In this document: positions 42,553 through 51,751 of the stretch, piece after piece
Layout: the number at the start of each line of letters is the position of its first letter
Numbering within the stretch: the stretch's first letter is position 1
Program-made: the position numbers and the translations under genes
Source of the DNA: Herbiconiux sp. SALV-R1
Lineage (GTDB): Bacteria > Actinomycetota > Actinomycetes > Actinomycetales > Microbacteriaceae
NCBI RefSeq assembly: GCF_013113715.1
Contig: NZ_CP053344.1
Coordinates: 2,356,001 to 2,420,000 of the forward strand
Direction: 5' to 3'
Length of the DNA stretch: 64,000 nt
The notes under the pieces: generated by a model
Told to the model about the DNA's origin: nothing
What the model saw: the letters and a program-made list of their open reading frames with translations, nothing else
Database searches by the model: none

Positions 42553-42663
42553 CGCGCATCCCCCTGCTCGTCGCACCGTCGTCCCGGTACCACGCTCAGA
42601 GTAGAGCCCACGGGGATCGGGCGCGACCCCCTCTGCCCGACGGGTCGCGACGTGTGACGACCA

Positions 42664-42726
42664 AAACCGCAAGGATTCGTGACACCAGGGCCGTATAGGG
42701 CTCGGTCTTCGAAATCCTTGCGGTTT
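42664..42726 (-). terminator. Intergenic stem-loop, element family B
   Basis: AAACCGCAAGGATTCG (from 42664) pairs with CGAAATCCTTGCGGTTT (to 42726) with one bulge. The interior (42676-42721) resembles 30676-30721 between the NUDIX and PucR genes. It lies downstream of the glycolipid-binding-family gene on the - strand and probably terminates it. Confidence 0.6.
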
Positions 42727-42762
42727 CGAACCGCCACACACCGCTTCTGGGAGCGGGTCGGG

Positions 42763-43587
42763 TCAGCCGCGCTCCTCGCCGCTCGACGACGACGGGTCGG
42801 CGACGGCACGGAGCGCCCTGCGCACCGTCGCACGCTGCGCGACGACCCGGGCGGTGTCGCCCTCGGCACCGAAGCCGGTGTCGGGAACCGGATCGAGGCC
42901 GGTCGCCGTGCCGCCCACCACGGTGAGACGAGCGAGCACCCGCGCCTCGTCACTCTCGCGGCCACCTGCGCGAACCGGAGCGGAACCGTGCTCACCCGAC
43001 GCAGCCACCGCATCCGCTCGCCGTCGCGGATCGTAGCCGAGGCGGCGGAACAGGCCCGGGTACTCGAGCACGAAGCCGTCGTCGTCGACCTCGACGTCGC
43101 GCACGAAGTCGCTGTCGAGCGATTCGTAGCGGTAGACGTTCGGCTCGACGCGGGTGTAGCGCTGGGGGTCGGGCGTGACGTGCAGGGACGGGACGTCGAT
43201 GTAGGCGGTGACGATGTCGCGCGACTCCCCCACCTCGAGGTCGAGGCGGCGCACCGGGAGCGTGTTGCTGAACGGCGTCGCGCTGATGTCGACGTCGATC
43301 GCCCCGTCGAGTTCGGGGAGCGGTTCGCCGTCGTCGCCGACCCAGCGCGAGTCGGGCGTGACGTGCAGGTCGAGGCTGCGGTGAGAGAGCGTGTCGGCGA
43401 CGCTCACGAAGCGCGTTCGCCACGCGGCGTCGCACTCGACCCGATAGAAGATCTCGAACCGCTCGGGGTCGTGGGCGATGACGTGGCCGACGGCGGTGCA
43501 TCCGCTCGGGTCGATGGTGACTGCGACGTCGTCGTGCCCGGTTCCGGATGCGTCGAGCCAGGTGAATCCGCGTGCTCGGTCGTGCAT
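42763..43587 (-). CDS. Putative glycolipid-binding family protein (PF06475-like)
   Basis: 274 residues from MHDRARGFTWLD. The middle matches the putative glycolipid-binding family: ECDAAWRTRFVSVAD, DSRWVGDDGEPLPELDGAID, DVDISATPFSNTLPVRRL, GESRDIVTAYIDVPSL and YRYESLDSDFVRDVEVD. The last 60-70 residues (Arg/Ala-rich, ending SSSSGEERG) are an extension beyond the usual domain. No catalytic residues are known for the family and the function is unassigned. Monocistronic. Confidence 0.8.
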   Translation of the reverse strand: MHDRARGFTWLDASGTGHDDVAVTIDPSGCTAVGHVIAHDPERFEIFYRVECDAAWRTRFVSVADTLSHRSLDLHVTPDSRWVGDDGEPLPELDGAIDVDISATPFSNTLPVRRLDLEVGESRDIVTAYIDVPSLHVTPDPQRYTRVEPNVYRYESLDSDFVRDVEVDDDGFVLEYPGLFRRLGYDPRRRADAVAASGEHGSAPVRAGGRESDEARVLARLTVVGGTATGLDPVPDTGFGAEGDTARVVAQRATVRRALRAVADPSSSSGEERG

Positions 43588-43700
43588 GTGGTGCGGGCTC
43601 CTCTCCTGCGGGACGGTGTGCGTGAAGGAACATACTCCACCTCGGCGGCGGGCGGGAGAGCTCGTCGGGGCATGCGCGTCGGAAGGGATGCGCTGCCGCA

Positions 43701-44147
43701 CTACCCGGAGCGCAGCGACGTGGTCATGGAGTGCAGGATGCGGAAGGCCGTGCGCTGGTCGTCGGCGGTGAGGCCGGCGAGCATCCGTCGTTCGACGTCG
43801 CGCACTGCCGAGCTCGCCTTCGCGAGCTGACGGCGGCCGTGGGCGGTGAGGCGGGCGGGAAGCACCTTGCCCACGCGATCCGCCTCGGGGCGGGTGACGG
43901 ATCCGTCGCGCTCGAGCGCCTGCAGGAGCACGTTCATCGACTGCCGCGTGACGAAGACGCCGCGGGCGAGGTCGGAGTTCGAGAGTCCGGGGCGCTGGGC
44001 CAGCAGTTCGAGGCAGGAGTAGTGGGTGACTGTCATGTCGAGGGGCCGCAGCACGTCTTCCATGGCGGCGCGCAGGGCGCTCGAGGCCTCCTTGAGGAGG
44101 TAGCCGAGGGAGGTGTCGAGGTCGATGACAGCGGGGTCTTGACTCAT
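43701..44147 (-). CDS. MarR-family transcriptional regulator
   Basis: 148 residues from MSQDPAVIDL. Winged-helix region: MTVTHYSCLELLAQRPGLSNSDLARGVFVTRQSMNVLLQALERDG and the wing LPARLTAHGRRQL. Divergent from the VOC protein at 44217. Two TGTCAG-N4-CTGACA palindromes lie between them, and one begins at the MarR start codon itself, so autorepression is likely. Confidence 0.9.
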   Translation of the reverse strand: MSQDPAVIDLDTSLGYLLKEASSALRAAMEDVLRPLDMTVTHYSCLELLAQRPGLSNSDLARGVFVTRQSMNVLLQALERDGSVTRPEADRVGKVLPARLTAHGRRQLAKASSAVRDVERRMLAGLTADDQRTAFRILHSMTTSLRSG

Positions 44148-44193
44148 GTCAGTATTCTGACATACTTGCTCGTGCGGTGTCAGATAACTGACA
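44146..44193. promoter_or_regulatory. Twin MarR operators TGTCAG-N4-CTGACA
   Basis: Two copies of the palindrome occur: TGTCAGTATTCTGACA within 44146-44163 and TGTCAGATAACTGACA at 44178-44193, centred about 31 bp (three helical turns) apart. They lie between the divergent MarR and VOC genes and would control both. Confidence 0.75.
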
Positions 44194-44216
44194 TCTCTGA
44201 CTGAATGGAGAACCCC

Positions 44217-44585
44217 ATGCCCGTCACCGGACCCGACTTCGTCTCGCTCCAAGTACGCGACCTCGACGCCTCCCAGGCGTTCTACGAGCAGCACCTCGGA
44301 CTCGTGCGCTCGCAGGCCGGCCCGCCGCACGCCGTGGTGTTCGAGACCGCGCCGATCGCGTTCGCCCTGCGTTCGGAGATTCCGGGGACGAACCTCGGCG
44401 CCGCACCTCAGCCCGGTGTGGGGGTGGCGCTGTGGATGCTCGCCACCGGCGTCGACGACATTCACGCGGATCTTGTCGCCGCCGGAGTGCGCATCGTGGC
44501 GGAGCCCCTCGACGGGCCCTTCGGCCGCACCTTCACGTTCGCCGACCCCGACGGGTACCACGTCACGCTGCACGACCGGGGGTGA
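44217..44585 (+). CDS. VOC-family protein (glyoxalase/bleomycin-resistance fold)
   Basis: 122 residues from the second ATG, which has GGAG 7 bases upstream; an ATG at 44205 adds four residues. Single VOC domain: FVSLQVRDLDASQAFYEQHLGL at the start and FGRTFTFADPDGYHVTLHDR at the end, with probable metal ligands Gln/Glu/His at family positions. Controlled by the divergent MarR regulator, so it could confer resistance to, or modify, the regulator's ligand. Substrate unknown. Confidence 0.87.
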   Translation: MPVTGPDFVSLQVRDLDASQAFYEQHLGLVRSQAGPPHAVVFETAPIAFALRSEIPGTNLGAAPQPGVGVALWMLATGVDDIHADLVAAGVRIVAEPLDGPFGRTFTFADPDGYHVTLHDRG

Positions 44586-44689
44586 GCGGGCGCGCGCTGG
44601 CGCGCGGGGCGGGGCGGGGTGCGCGGCGCGCGCTCGCGCGGGTGATGCGGGTGCGGGGGCGGGACGCGCGTCGCGCTCACGCGCGAGGG

Positions 44690-45358
44690 TCAGTCGTCGG
44701 TGTCGACGGGGTGAGTGGCGTCGGCGCGGCGGGCGCGGGAGCGTTGGCGGAGGTAGGCGATGACGGCGGAGACGACCGTCACGACGACGAGGCCGATGAG
44801 CACCCATTCCATGTACCGTTCGACCACCGCAGCGACTTCGGGGATGGAGCCGAGCGCGTATCCGATGCCGATGATGAGGCTCGACCAGAGTGCGGCACCG
44901 AGCGCGTTGTACCCGATGAAGTGCGAATACTTCATCTTGCCGACGCCCGCAGCGACCGGGGCGAAGGTGCGCACGACCGCCACGAAACGCGCGATCGTCA
45001 CCGCCCAGCCGCCGAAGCGGTCGAAGAAGCGCTGGGTGCGGTCGACGTTCTTGCGGCTGAAGAAGCCGGAGTCGCGGCGTTCGAAGATCGAAGGTCCGGC
45101 GCGGCGGCCGATGACGAACCCGAGCTGATCGCCGGCGAAGGCGGCGAGCGCGACCGCGGCGACGACGAGAGCGATCGGGACGGGGATGGCACCGGTGTAG
45201 GTGAGCAGTCCCGTGAAGAAGAGGAGGGTGTCGCCCGGGAGGAAGAACCCGATCAACAGCCCCGTCTCGGCGAACACGATCGCGCACACGATGAGCAGCC
45301 CCCACACCCCCGCGCCTTGAATGGCAGCCTCGACACCGAACAGATCCGCAGGAGCCAT
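44690..45358 (-). CDS. DedA-family membrane protein
   Basis: 222 residues from MAPADLFGVE, with GGAG upstream. The VTT/DedA domain is recognised by VFAETGLLIGFFLPGDTLLFFTG, IGRRAGPSIFERRDSGFFSRKNVDRTQRFFDRFG and RFVAVVRTFAPVAAGVGKMKYSHFIGYNALGA, including the conserved Glu, FLPGD and Arg motifs. Members are lipid flippases/transporters, for example for undecaprenyl phosphate or phospholipids. A frame extending upstream reads into the repeat array and is not real. Confidence 0.92.
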   Translation of the reverse strand: MAPADLFGVEAAIQGAGVWGLLIVCAIVFAETGLLIGFFLPGDTLLFFTGLLTYTGAIPVPIALVVAAVALAAFAGDQLGFVIGRRAGPSIFERRDSGFFSRKNVDRTQRFFDRFGGWAVTIARFVAVVRTFAPVAAGVGKMKYSHFIGYNALGAALWSSLIIGIGYALGSIPEVAAVVERYMEWVLIGLVVVTVVSAVIAYLRQRSRARRADATHPVDTDD

Positions 45359-45404
45359 GCCTGCGACCCTACGCCCCTCCCCCGCCGGAGCGCCGCGCTG
45401 CCGC

Positions 45405-45800
45405 CGCCGAACTCGATGGAACTTCGGGCCCCTCGCGAAAACGGATGGAGCCTCGGCGGCGTGTCGGCGCCGGACCCCATCGAGTTTAGGCTCCCCCGCA
45501 AGGCGCGCGTCGAGGGCGGGTGGGCGCTCGTCGCCACCGATCGGCGTGGAGCGCGACAATGCCGACACGAAACTCGATGGACATCCGCTCGCCTCGCCGA
45601 AACCGATGGACTCTCGGCGGCGGAGTCCACCGAGTTCGGGCGACCCTCAAGGTGCTCACAGCAGATGGGCGCTCGGCGCCCCAGAGCGGCATGGAGCGCG
45701 ACGAGGCCGGCACGAAACTGGATGGAACCTCGGCCCCCTCGCGAAAACGGATGGACTCTTGGCGGCGTGTCGGCGGCGGAGTCCATCGAGTTCGGCGGCT
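45405..45800. repeat. Three tandem copies of a ~145-160 bp intergenic unit
   Basis: Each unit starts with AACTCGATGG (45410), AACTCGATGG (45571) or AACTGGATGG (45716) and contains CGAAAACGGATGGA-type and (C/T)GGCGGCG-TGTCGGCG blocks and then CCATCGAGTT (or CCACCGAGTT), which can pair with the unit's first bases. Units 1 and 2 also share GTGGGCGCTCG-like and ATGGAGCGCGAC segments. All frames through it are repetitive and implausible as proteins. It lies between DedA and the thioredoxin-reductase-like gene. Confidence 0.75.
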
Positions 45801-45994
45801 GACGCGCGGGACGAGGCCCGCCGGCGCACTCGGCGGTTGCCGCGGCAGCGGCTACGGCTGCTGGTACAGCGGCCGCAGCCGAGGTGGCAGCCGCGGCGGC
45901 AGTTGCCGCAGCTGAGGTGGCAGCCGCGGCAGCACCAGCGGCAGCGGCTACCGCGACGGCGGCCGCAGCTGCCGCGGCTGCCACGGGCGGCCCG
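45801..45994. repeat. GCAGCC/GCGGCA low-complexity tract
   Basis: The stretch is made of degenerate GCNGCN triplets (for example GAGGTGGCAGCCGCGGC twice, near 45881 and 45916). It translates as poly-Ala or Arg/Ser-rich repeats in every frame and directly abuts the stop of the downstream - strand gene. No gene is called. Confidence 0.65.
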
Positions 45995-46942
45995 TTACAG
46001 GGGGCCGAGGAGGTGGCGGTTGACGGCGGCGGCGACGCGGGCGCCGGCTCCGGCGGCGACGATGAGTTGCTGGGGGCCGGGGGGTGTGATGTCGCCGGCG
46101 GCGAAGAGGCCCTCGATCGAGGTGGCGCCGCGGGAGTCGACGATGACGTAGCCGTCGGCGTCTCGGTCGAGCTCGGGGTCGAGCGACTCGGCGAAGGGCA
46201 ACGGTACCGACCAGAGCGGGCGCACGAAGCCGCCCTCGCGCTCGACGGTGGTGCCGTCGGCGAGGACGACGCCGGTGAGGCCCGAGCGGTCGCCGACGAC
46301 GTCGGCGAGCTCGCGCCGTTCGACGTCGATGCCGCGGGCGGCGAGGCCCGCCTCCTCGGCGTCGGTGATGACGTCGGCTCCGCCGGTAAAGACGATGAGG
46401 TCGTCGCTCACCTGCGAGATGAGCAGGGCGCGCTCGGCGAGATCGGGCGTCGAGCCGATGAGGGCGAGCGGCTTGCCGCTCTTCTCGAACGCGTCGCACT
46501 CGATACAGCTGTGAAGGCTCGTGCCGTAGTAGGCACGGATGCTCGGCAACGCCGGCAGCGTCTCGGCCAGCCCGCTCGCGAGCACCACCACGGAAGCGGT
46601 GACCTCGCGGTCGGCTGACCCGCGCACGCCGCGCGAGGAGAGGCTGAAGACGCCGGACTCAGCATCGCGCTGCAGCGAGCCGACGAGACCCTGGTGGAAC
46701 TCGGCGGTCGGGTAACCCGCGAACTCCTCGCGACCCAAGGCGCGCAGCTCAAGCGGCGAGACGCCATCGCGCGTGAGGAAGCCGTGCGAGACCAGTGTGG
46801 CGGAGTGCCTCGGCCGGTTGCTGTCGAGGATGAGCACGCGTCGCCTCGCCCGCACCAGGTTCAGCCCGACCGACAACCCGGCCGGCCCACCCCCGATGAT
46901 GACGACGTCGTAATGCTCGCCACCCGCCTCCACGCCGCTCAC
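45995..46942 (-). CDS. Thioredoxin-reductase-like NAD(P)/FAD oxidoreductase
   Basis: 315 residues from a GTG overlapping the gltX stop (GTGA). FAD site [21 protein letters not shown] near residues 10-30, redox-active pair CIEC in [14 protein letters not shown] near residue 145, an NADP domain after it ([15 protein letters not shown], which lacks the full GxGxxA of classical TrxR), and the C-terminal FAD motif [18 protein letters not shown]. The CxxC is C-I-E-C, unlike the C-A-T-C of typical thioredoxin reductase. It may reduce another disulfide partner or act as a small-molecule oxidoreductase. Confidence 0.87.
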   Translation of the reverse strand: MSGVEAGGEHYDVVIIGGGPAGLSVGLNLVRARRRVLILDSNRPRHSATLVSHGFLTRDGVSPLELRALGREEFAGYPTAEFHQGLVGSLQRDAESGVFSLSSRGVRGSADREVTASVVVLASGLAETLPALPSIRAYYGTSLHSCIECDAFEKSGKPLALIGSTPDLAERALLISQVSDDLIVFTGGADVITDAEEAGLAARGIDVERRELADVVGDRSGLTGVVLADGTTVEREGGFVRPLWSVPLPFAESLDPELDRDADGYVIVDSRGATSIEGLFAAGDITPPGPQQLIVAAGAGARVAAAVNRHLLGPL

Positions 46943-48453
46943 CGCGCGTTCGCCAGACGGACGAGCCGCGCCACGGTCTCCTCCTTGCCGAGGATCTCCA
47001 TCGACTCGAACAGGGGCGGCGAAATCCGCCGCCCCGACAGTGCGACCCGCAGCGGCCCGTAGGCCACCCGCGGCTTGAGCCCGAGCCCGTCGATGAGCCC
47101 GGCCGACAGAGCGCTCTGGATCGACTCCGCGTTCCACTCCGACACCGGCACCTCCTGGAGAGCGCCGATCGCGGCCGCCAGCACGACGCCGGCGTTCTCG
47201 GGGAGGGAGCCCACCGCATCCGGTGCGTAGTCGATCGACTCACTGGTGACGAAGAACGAGGCGAGCAGCTCGGGGGCCTCACCGAGCAGCGCCATGCGCG
47301 TCTGCACGAGAGGCGCCACCGCCGCGAGCACCTCCGACTGCGCCGGCGTGAGCGGGGAAGTGACGATGCCCGCCGCCTCGAGATAGGGCACGAGGCGCGA
47401 CGCGAAGTCGGTGACCGAGAGCATGCGGATGTGGTCGCCGTCGATCGACTCCGCCTTCTTGAGGTCGAACCGCGCCGGGTTCGGCAGCACGTCGACGACG
47501 TCGAACGCGGCGACCATCTCGTCGAGCGTGAAGACGTCGCGGTCGGCGGCGAGCGACCAGCCCAGCAGGGCCAGGTAGTTCACGAGCCCCTCGGGGATGA
47601 AACCGCGGTCGCGGTGGTGGAACAGGTTCGACTCGGGGTCGCGCTTCGAGAGCTTCTTGTTGCCCTCGCCCATGACGTAGGGCAAGTGCCCGAAGCGGGG
47701 GACGAAGGTGGTGACCCCGATGTCGATGAGCGCGTGGTACAGCGCGATCTGCCGGGGCGTCGACGAGAGCAGGTCTTCGCCGCGCAGCACGTGCGTGATG
47801 CCCATGAGCGCGTCGTCGACCGGGTTCACCAGGGTGTAGAGCGGATGCCCGTTGGGCCGCACGATGACGAAGTCGGTGAACGAACCGGCCGGGAAGGTGA
47901 TCTCGCCCCGCACGAGGTCATCGAAGGAGAGGTCGGTGTCGGGAACGCGCAGGCGGAGCGCGGGCTCGCGGCCCTCAGCGCGGAAGGCGGCCTTCTGCTC
48001 CTCGGTGAGGTCGCGGTCGAAGTTGTCGTAGCCGAGCTGCTTGGCGCGGCCGGCCGCCTCGTTGCGCGCGTCGATCTCCTCGGCGTTGGAGAAGCTCTCG
48101 TAGACGTGACCCGACTCGAGCAGGCGGGCGATCACGTCACGGTAGATGTCGTAGCGCTCCGACTGCCGGTAGGGGGCGTGCGGGCCGCCCTTGTTCACCC
48201 CTTCGTCCCAGTCGAGGCCGAGCCAGGTGAGCGCGTCGATGATCTGCTCGTAGCTCTCTTCGGAGTCGCGCTGAGCATCCGTGTCTTCGATGCGGAAGAC
48301 GAGCTTGCCGCCCGTGTGCCGCGCGTAGGCCCAGTTGAACAGGGCGGTGCGCACGAGGCCGACGTGGGGCGTGCCGGTGGGTGAGGGGCAGAACCGGACG
48401 CGCACGTCGGTGCCGGTGGCGGTGGAGAACGGATGCGGTGAAGTTGCGCTCAT
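46939..48453 (-). CDS. gltX: Glutamyl-tRNA synthetase
   Basis: 504 residues, standard length. Class I signatures: [20 protein letters not shown] near residue 22 (HIGH-type motif, here HVGL) and NKKLSKRD near 270 (KMSKS-type). [15 protein letters not shown] and [28 protein letters not shown] are typical of the discriminating and non-discriminating enzymes alike. It charges tRNA-Glu, and also tRNA-Gln if the organism uses the amidotransferase route (usual in actinobacteria). The ATG start is followed by an unstructured [16 protein letters not shown]. Coupled to the flavoprotein gene downstream. Confidence 0.97.
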   Translation of the reverse strand: MSATSPHPFSTATGTDVRVRFCPSPTGTPHVGLVRTALFNWAYARHTGGKLVFRIEDTDAQRDSEESYEQIIDALTWLGLDWDEGVNKGGPHAPYRQSERYDIYRDVIARLLESGHVYESFSNAEEIDARNEAAGRAKQLGYDNFDRDLTEEQKAAFRAEGREPALRLRVPDTDLSFDDLVRGEITFPAGSFTDFVIVRPNGHPLYTLVNPVDDALMGITHVLRGEDLLSSTPRQIALYHALIDIGVTTFVPRFGHLPYVMGEGNKKLSKRDPESNLFHHRDRGFIPEGLVNYLALLGWSLAADRDVFTLDEMVAAFDVVDVLPNPARFDLKKAESIDGDHIRMLSVTDFASRLVPYLEAAGIVTSPLTPAQSEVLAAVAPLVQTRMALLGEAPELLASFFVTSESIDYAPDAVGSLPENAGVVLAAAIGALQEVPVSEWNAESIQSALSAGLIDGLGLKPRVAYGPLRVALSGRRISPPLFESMEILGKEETVARLVRLANAR

Positions 48454-48551
48454 GACCCGCCAATTCTAGGGGGCCGAGGCGGGTACCCGCCGGGAGAGTG
48501 GCTGCCTGTGGAGGGAATGCCGCCTGTGGAGAAGGGTGGCACGCTGGGTGG

Positions 48552-49373
48552 ATGGCGAACGCGAAGACCGCGGTGCGCGAGGCCGGCGACAGCCCCGTGT
48601 TCCAGGTCGTGGCGCGCTCGGGTTTTGCCGTGAACGGGCTCATCCACCTCATCATCGGCTGCATCGCGATCGGCGTGGCGGTGAGCGGGGGGCGGGGAGG
48701 CGAAGCCGACCCGACGGGCGCCCTGAAGGGCATCGCGCAGACGCCCGGCGGGTTCCTCGTGCTCTGGATCGCCCTGGTGTGCCTGTTCGCGCTCGGGCTG
48801 TGGCAGGTGGCCAGGGCCATCCTGGTGCCGCGCGGCGGGAGTGATGCGAAAGACAGGATGGTGCGCTGGGGCAGGCGGGTGACCGAGGCCGGCAAGTCGC
48901 TGGTGTACTTCGCGCTCGGCGCGACGACGCTCTCCGTGGCGCTCGGCAGCCGGGCCAGCTCGTCGGAGTCGGCGACCGATGCCAGTGCGCAGCTGCTCGC
49001 CTCACCGGGTGGCGTGTTCCTGCTCGTGGGTATCGGGCTCGCGTTCGCCGGCACGGGTATCGGGTTCGTGTCGATCGGTGTGCGGCGCACCTTCCGCAAG
49101 CTGATCGTCGTTCCCGACGGGGCATGGGGTACGGCCGTGACGGTGCTCGGGCTCATCGGCTACATCGCCAAGGGGTTCGCGCTCGGCGTGGTGGGCGTGC
49201 TGCTGCTCGTCGCCGCGTTCGCCCTCGACCCCGGCAGGGCGACCGGCCTCGACGGCGCCCTCAAGTCGCTCGTCGCCCTCCCGTTCGGCTTCGCCCTCCT
49301 CATCGCCGTCGGCCTCGGCCTCATCGCCTACGGCCTCTACCTCATCGCCCGCACCCGCCTCGCCCGCTTCTGA
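48552..49373 (+). CDS. DUF1206 membrane protein
   Basis: 273 residues from MANAKTAVREAG. It contains three DUF1206 repeats, each a pair of membrane helices with a conserved (A/V)xxGxAxxGxxxxxxG-type start: ARSGFAVNGLIHLIIGC, GKSLVYFALGATTLSVAL and LGLIGYIAKGFALGVVGVLL. Function unknown, with a probable role in envelope homeostasis. Divergent from gltX, with a 98-bp intergenic region. Confidence 0.88.
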   Translation: MANAKTAVREAGDSPVFQVVARSGFAVNGLIHLIIGCIAIGVAVSGGRGGEADPTGALKGIAQTPGGFLVLWIALVCLFALGLWQVARAILVPRGGSDAKDRMVRWGRRVTEAGKSLVYFALGATTLSVALGSRASSSESATDASAQLLASPGGVFLLVGIGLAFAGTGIGFVSIGVRRTFRKLIVVPDGAWGTAVTVLGLIGYIAKGFALGVVGVLLLVAAFALDPGRATGLDGALKSLVALPFGFALLIAVGLGLIAYGLYLIARTRLARF

Positions 49374-50170
49374 TCGGTGGCCTGTCGGGACCGCAGTGGC
49401 GGAGACGGCGCGGATCAGGCCCCTGTATGAGCCGGCCTACCGGAACGGAGACAACAAACCGGCTGGAATTCACGATTGCCGAGTTCCGGCCGTTCGTGTT
49501 CAGTTCATTCAGGCGGTGGTCGACGCACACCGCGGCGATGTGCGTGTCGTGCACGCTGGCGCCACGGACAAGCCACGACTGAGCAGTCGGTCGAGTGTCA
49601 TCGCGTGACCCGTAGTTTTCGCCAGCAGGCGAAATGTGGTCGACTGCATCCAGGCCGCGACCTGCACGGGCCGGGCCTGACGGGCCACGCACACCGGATA
49701 CACGTGGGTTCGTCACGAAGGCCGAGGACTCAGTTACGCGCCCACAGAAATCACCCTCGGCGACCTCGCGCAAGTGCGTCGATACCGCCGGAAGGTGCAA
49801 GGAGTCAGCGAGGAACGCACAGATCAGCACTCTCGTGTCGATCGCACGCATCGAGGTCAGCGATCGCTGTAGGACGCCAGCACGAGCTCGCCTAACCCGC
49901 CGGGTCGCGTCTCGATCTCCTGCGCATCGACCCCTACGTTCGACCACCCCTAGACGGCCACGTCGGGTAGCCGAAATGCCTGGGCACAACGTTGCTCAGT
50001 CGTCTCCACGGGCCAAGTGTAGACGTCGAAGCGGCCATGATCAGAGCATATGTCAGTTAATGATGAGAGATGCGTGGAAGCGATCGCCGCAGCCGCGCAG
50101 CCGCAGCCCACCGCCAGTGCCGCCGCCGCAGCCCCGCTGCAGCCGCAGCAGCCGCCGCCGGGACGACCGC
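49374..50170. other. Long region without an intact gene; lower-GC stretch
   Basis: About 800 bp with mixed codon pattern and no frame that reads like a native gene apart from the PIN-domain relic described separately. The sequence contains more A/T and stop codons than its surroundings. The last ~120 bp (50050-50170) is a CAGCCGCAGCC-type low-complexity tract before the ABC permease stop. Confidence 0.6.
49420..49851 (-). pseudogene. Decayed VapC-like PIN-domain toxin
   Basis: From the ATG at 49851 the frame reads MRAIDTRVLICAFLADS, then HLREVAEGD, VTNPRV, and later ASVHDTHIAAVCVDHRLNEL. These match, in order, the start (VDTNVLIYAFRADS), middle (VTNPRVF) and end (LVPDAHLAALAIEHGAEL) of the mycobacterial-type PIN toxin family. 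The Asn after the first acidic motif is Arg, the central acidic residue is lost in a shortened segment, and the final acidic motif (TTDRDF) reads NTNGRNS. The frame runs past the expected end. Just upstream, another frame encodes an antitoxin-like tail (about 49859-49950) that is cut by a stop. A relic of a toxin-antitoxin pair, by inference. Confidence 0.55.
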
Positions 50171-51751
50171 CTACGCGCTCCGCAGCATCTTGAGGCGCGC
50201 CAGCAGCGCGGGCCCGCGCTGGTCGAGCAACCGCCCGCCGACGCGCAGCCCGATGGCGAGGAACACCGCGCCCAGCACGACCCCCACGGCCAGCGTCAGC
50301 CACCCGAACAACTCCGACGACAGCACCAGACTGAGCACCGCGAGCACGACCGCGGGCAGCAGCAGCGCGAGCGACACCCCCCAGGTGGCGAAGCCGCTCA
50401 GCATCGTGGTGAACCCGGCGCCGGGCGCCGACTTGAAGGGGTTGTCGCCCGCCTGCGGCACGGGCACGACGATGAGCGCCGAGGAGACGCTCACCACCGC
50501 GAACCCGCCGAGCAGCGCCGCCGCGTCGAGCCCGAGCAGCATCGGCAGCGACGCCCACGACGAGGTGACCCCGGCGGTCACCAGCGTGGCCACGAGCACC
50601 ACGGGCACCGCGATCACCGACACGGCGAGCAGCCGCCCCACCCGGTCGGCGCTCCCCTTCACCCCGTCGGCGAGGTGCGTGGCGAACGCGGTGCCGTCGT
50701 AGGAGATGTCGGTGTAGAGCGCGAGCGAGAGGAAGAACGCGATGAGCGGCCCGCACAGGTTGAGCAGCACCGGGTTACCCATGTTGGCTCCGTAGAACCA
50801 CAGGAACACGGGAACGAGCGGCACCACGATGAGCTGCCGCGCGTAGCGCGGGTCGCGCCGCCAATAGGTGAGGCAACGAGCCGCGACGGCCCCCGTCGGC
50901 GTGGCCGGGAACAGCTGGAACAGCCCCGTCTTGCCGCGGGCGACGCGACGGGAAGCGGATGCGGGCGGCGTCACGAGCGCGACCGCCAGCGCCCGGCGCC
51001 AGATCACCACGAGCAGCGCGAGCGTCGCGAGAGCGATCAGCAGCTTGGCCACCGCGGCGAGCCAGTCGTTCGCCGCCACGTCGACCGGCACCGCCCAGGC
51101 CGCGCCGAGCGGCGACCAGGCGAGGCCGCGGGCGAGCTCGGGCAGCGCATCCGCCGACGACGCGAGCCCTCGGGTGAGCCCCACGATGATGGGCCCGATG
51201 AGGATGATCGGGATGAAGATGAGCACACCGCCCAACTCCCGGAAGCGTCGGTTCGACTGCAGGCTCGACGACAACGCGGCCACCGTGCGGGAGCCGACGA
51301 CGCAGATGAGCAGCCCGAGAAGGCCCGCCGGCACGGCGACGATGGCGGCCAGGGGCGCGTGGGTGATCCACGGCAAGAAGGTGGCGACGGCGACGATGCC
51401 CGTCACCATGCCGGGCACCCCGAGCACGCCGGCGAGCGTGAGGCCGACGAGCAGCTGCTTCATCGACAGCGGGAACACCACGAGCCGGGCGGGGTCGAGC
51501 GTCTGCTCGACGCCGAAGGCGACGAGGGGCACGACGATCCAGCCGAGCACGAGCGCAGAGCCCGCCAGCACCAGCACCGTCGAGATGAGCTCGACCGGCG
51601 CGAAGTTGAGGAAGAACAGGCCGGCCAGGGCGCCGAACAGCACCCCGAGACCGTAGAGCCCGCCGATGATGACGGCGACCAGCTGCCAGGGGCTGCGCTT
51701 GAACGAGTTGCGCAGTACCAGGAAGCGGAGCTTTACGAGCGACGCAACCAT
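50171..51751 (-). CDS. ABC-type exporter permease, 526 residues
   Basis: Starts MVASLVKLRFLVLRNSFKRSP, 19 bp inside the end of the ATPase gene, so translation is coupled. About twelve hydrophobic segments are visible, for example LVAVIIGGLYGLGVLFGALAGLFFLNF and LVLAGSALVLGWIVVPLVAFG. Cytoplasmic loops are basic (WRRALAVALVTPPASASRRVARGKTG). Length and layout match the large ABC-2-like permeases of actinobacteria that work with a single ATPase. Exported compound unknown. Confidence 0.83.
   Translation of the reverse strand: MVASLVKLRFLVLRNSFKRSPWQLVAVIIGGLYGLGVLFGALAGLFFLNFAPVELISTVLVLAGSALVLGWIVVPLVAFGVEQTLDPARLVVFPLSMKQLLVGLTLAGVLGVPGMVTGIVAVATFLPWITHAPLAAIVAVPAGLLGLLICVVGSRTVAALSSSLQSNRRFRELGGVLIFIPIILIGPIIVGLTRGLASSADALPELARGLAWSPLGAAWAVPVDVAANDWLAAVAKLLIALATLALLVVIWRRALAVALVTPPASASRRVARGKTGLFQLFPATPTGAVAARCLTYWRRDPRYARQLIVVPLVPVFLWFYGANMGNPVLLNLCGPLIAFFLSLALYTDISYDGTAFATHLADGVKGSADRVGRLLAVSVIAVPVVLVATLVTAGVTSSWASLPMLLGLDAAALLGGFAVVSVSSALIVVPVPQAGDNPFKSAPGAGFTTMLSGFATWGVSLALLLPAVVLAVLSLVLSSELFGWLTLAVGVVLGAVFLAIGLRVGGRLLDQRGPALLARLKMLRSA

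Noticed and set aside
45253-45984. Apparent protein beginning with a poly-Ala run and continuing through the triplicated repeat
   Set aside because: It is built entirely from low-complexity and repeated DNA and runs into DedA in another frame.
49374-50170. Insertion sequence or transposase remnant
   Set aside because: No transposase motif, terminal inverted repeats or target duplication were seen; the only recognisable coding trace is the PIN-like frame.
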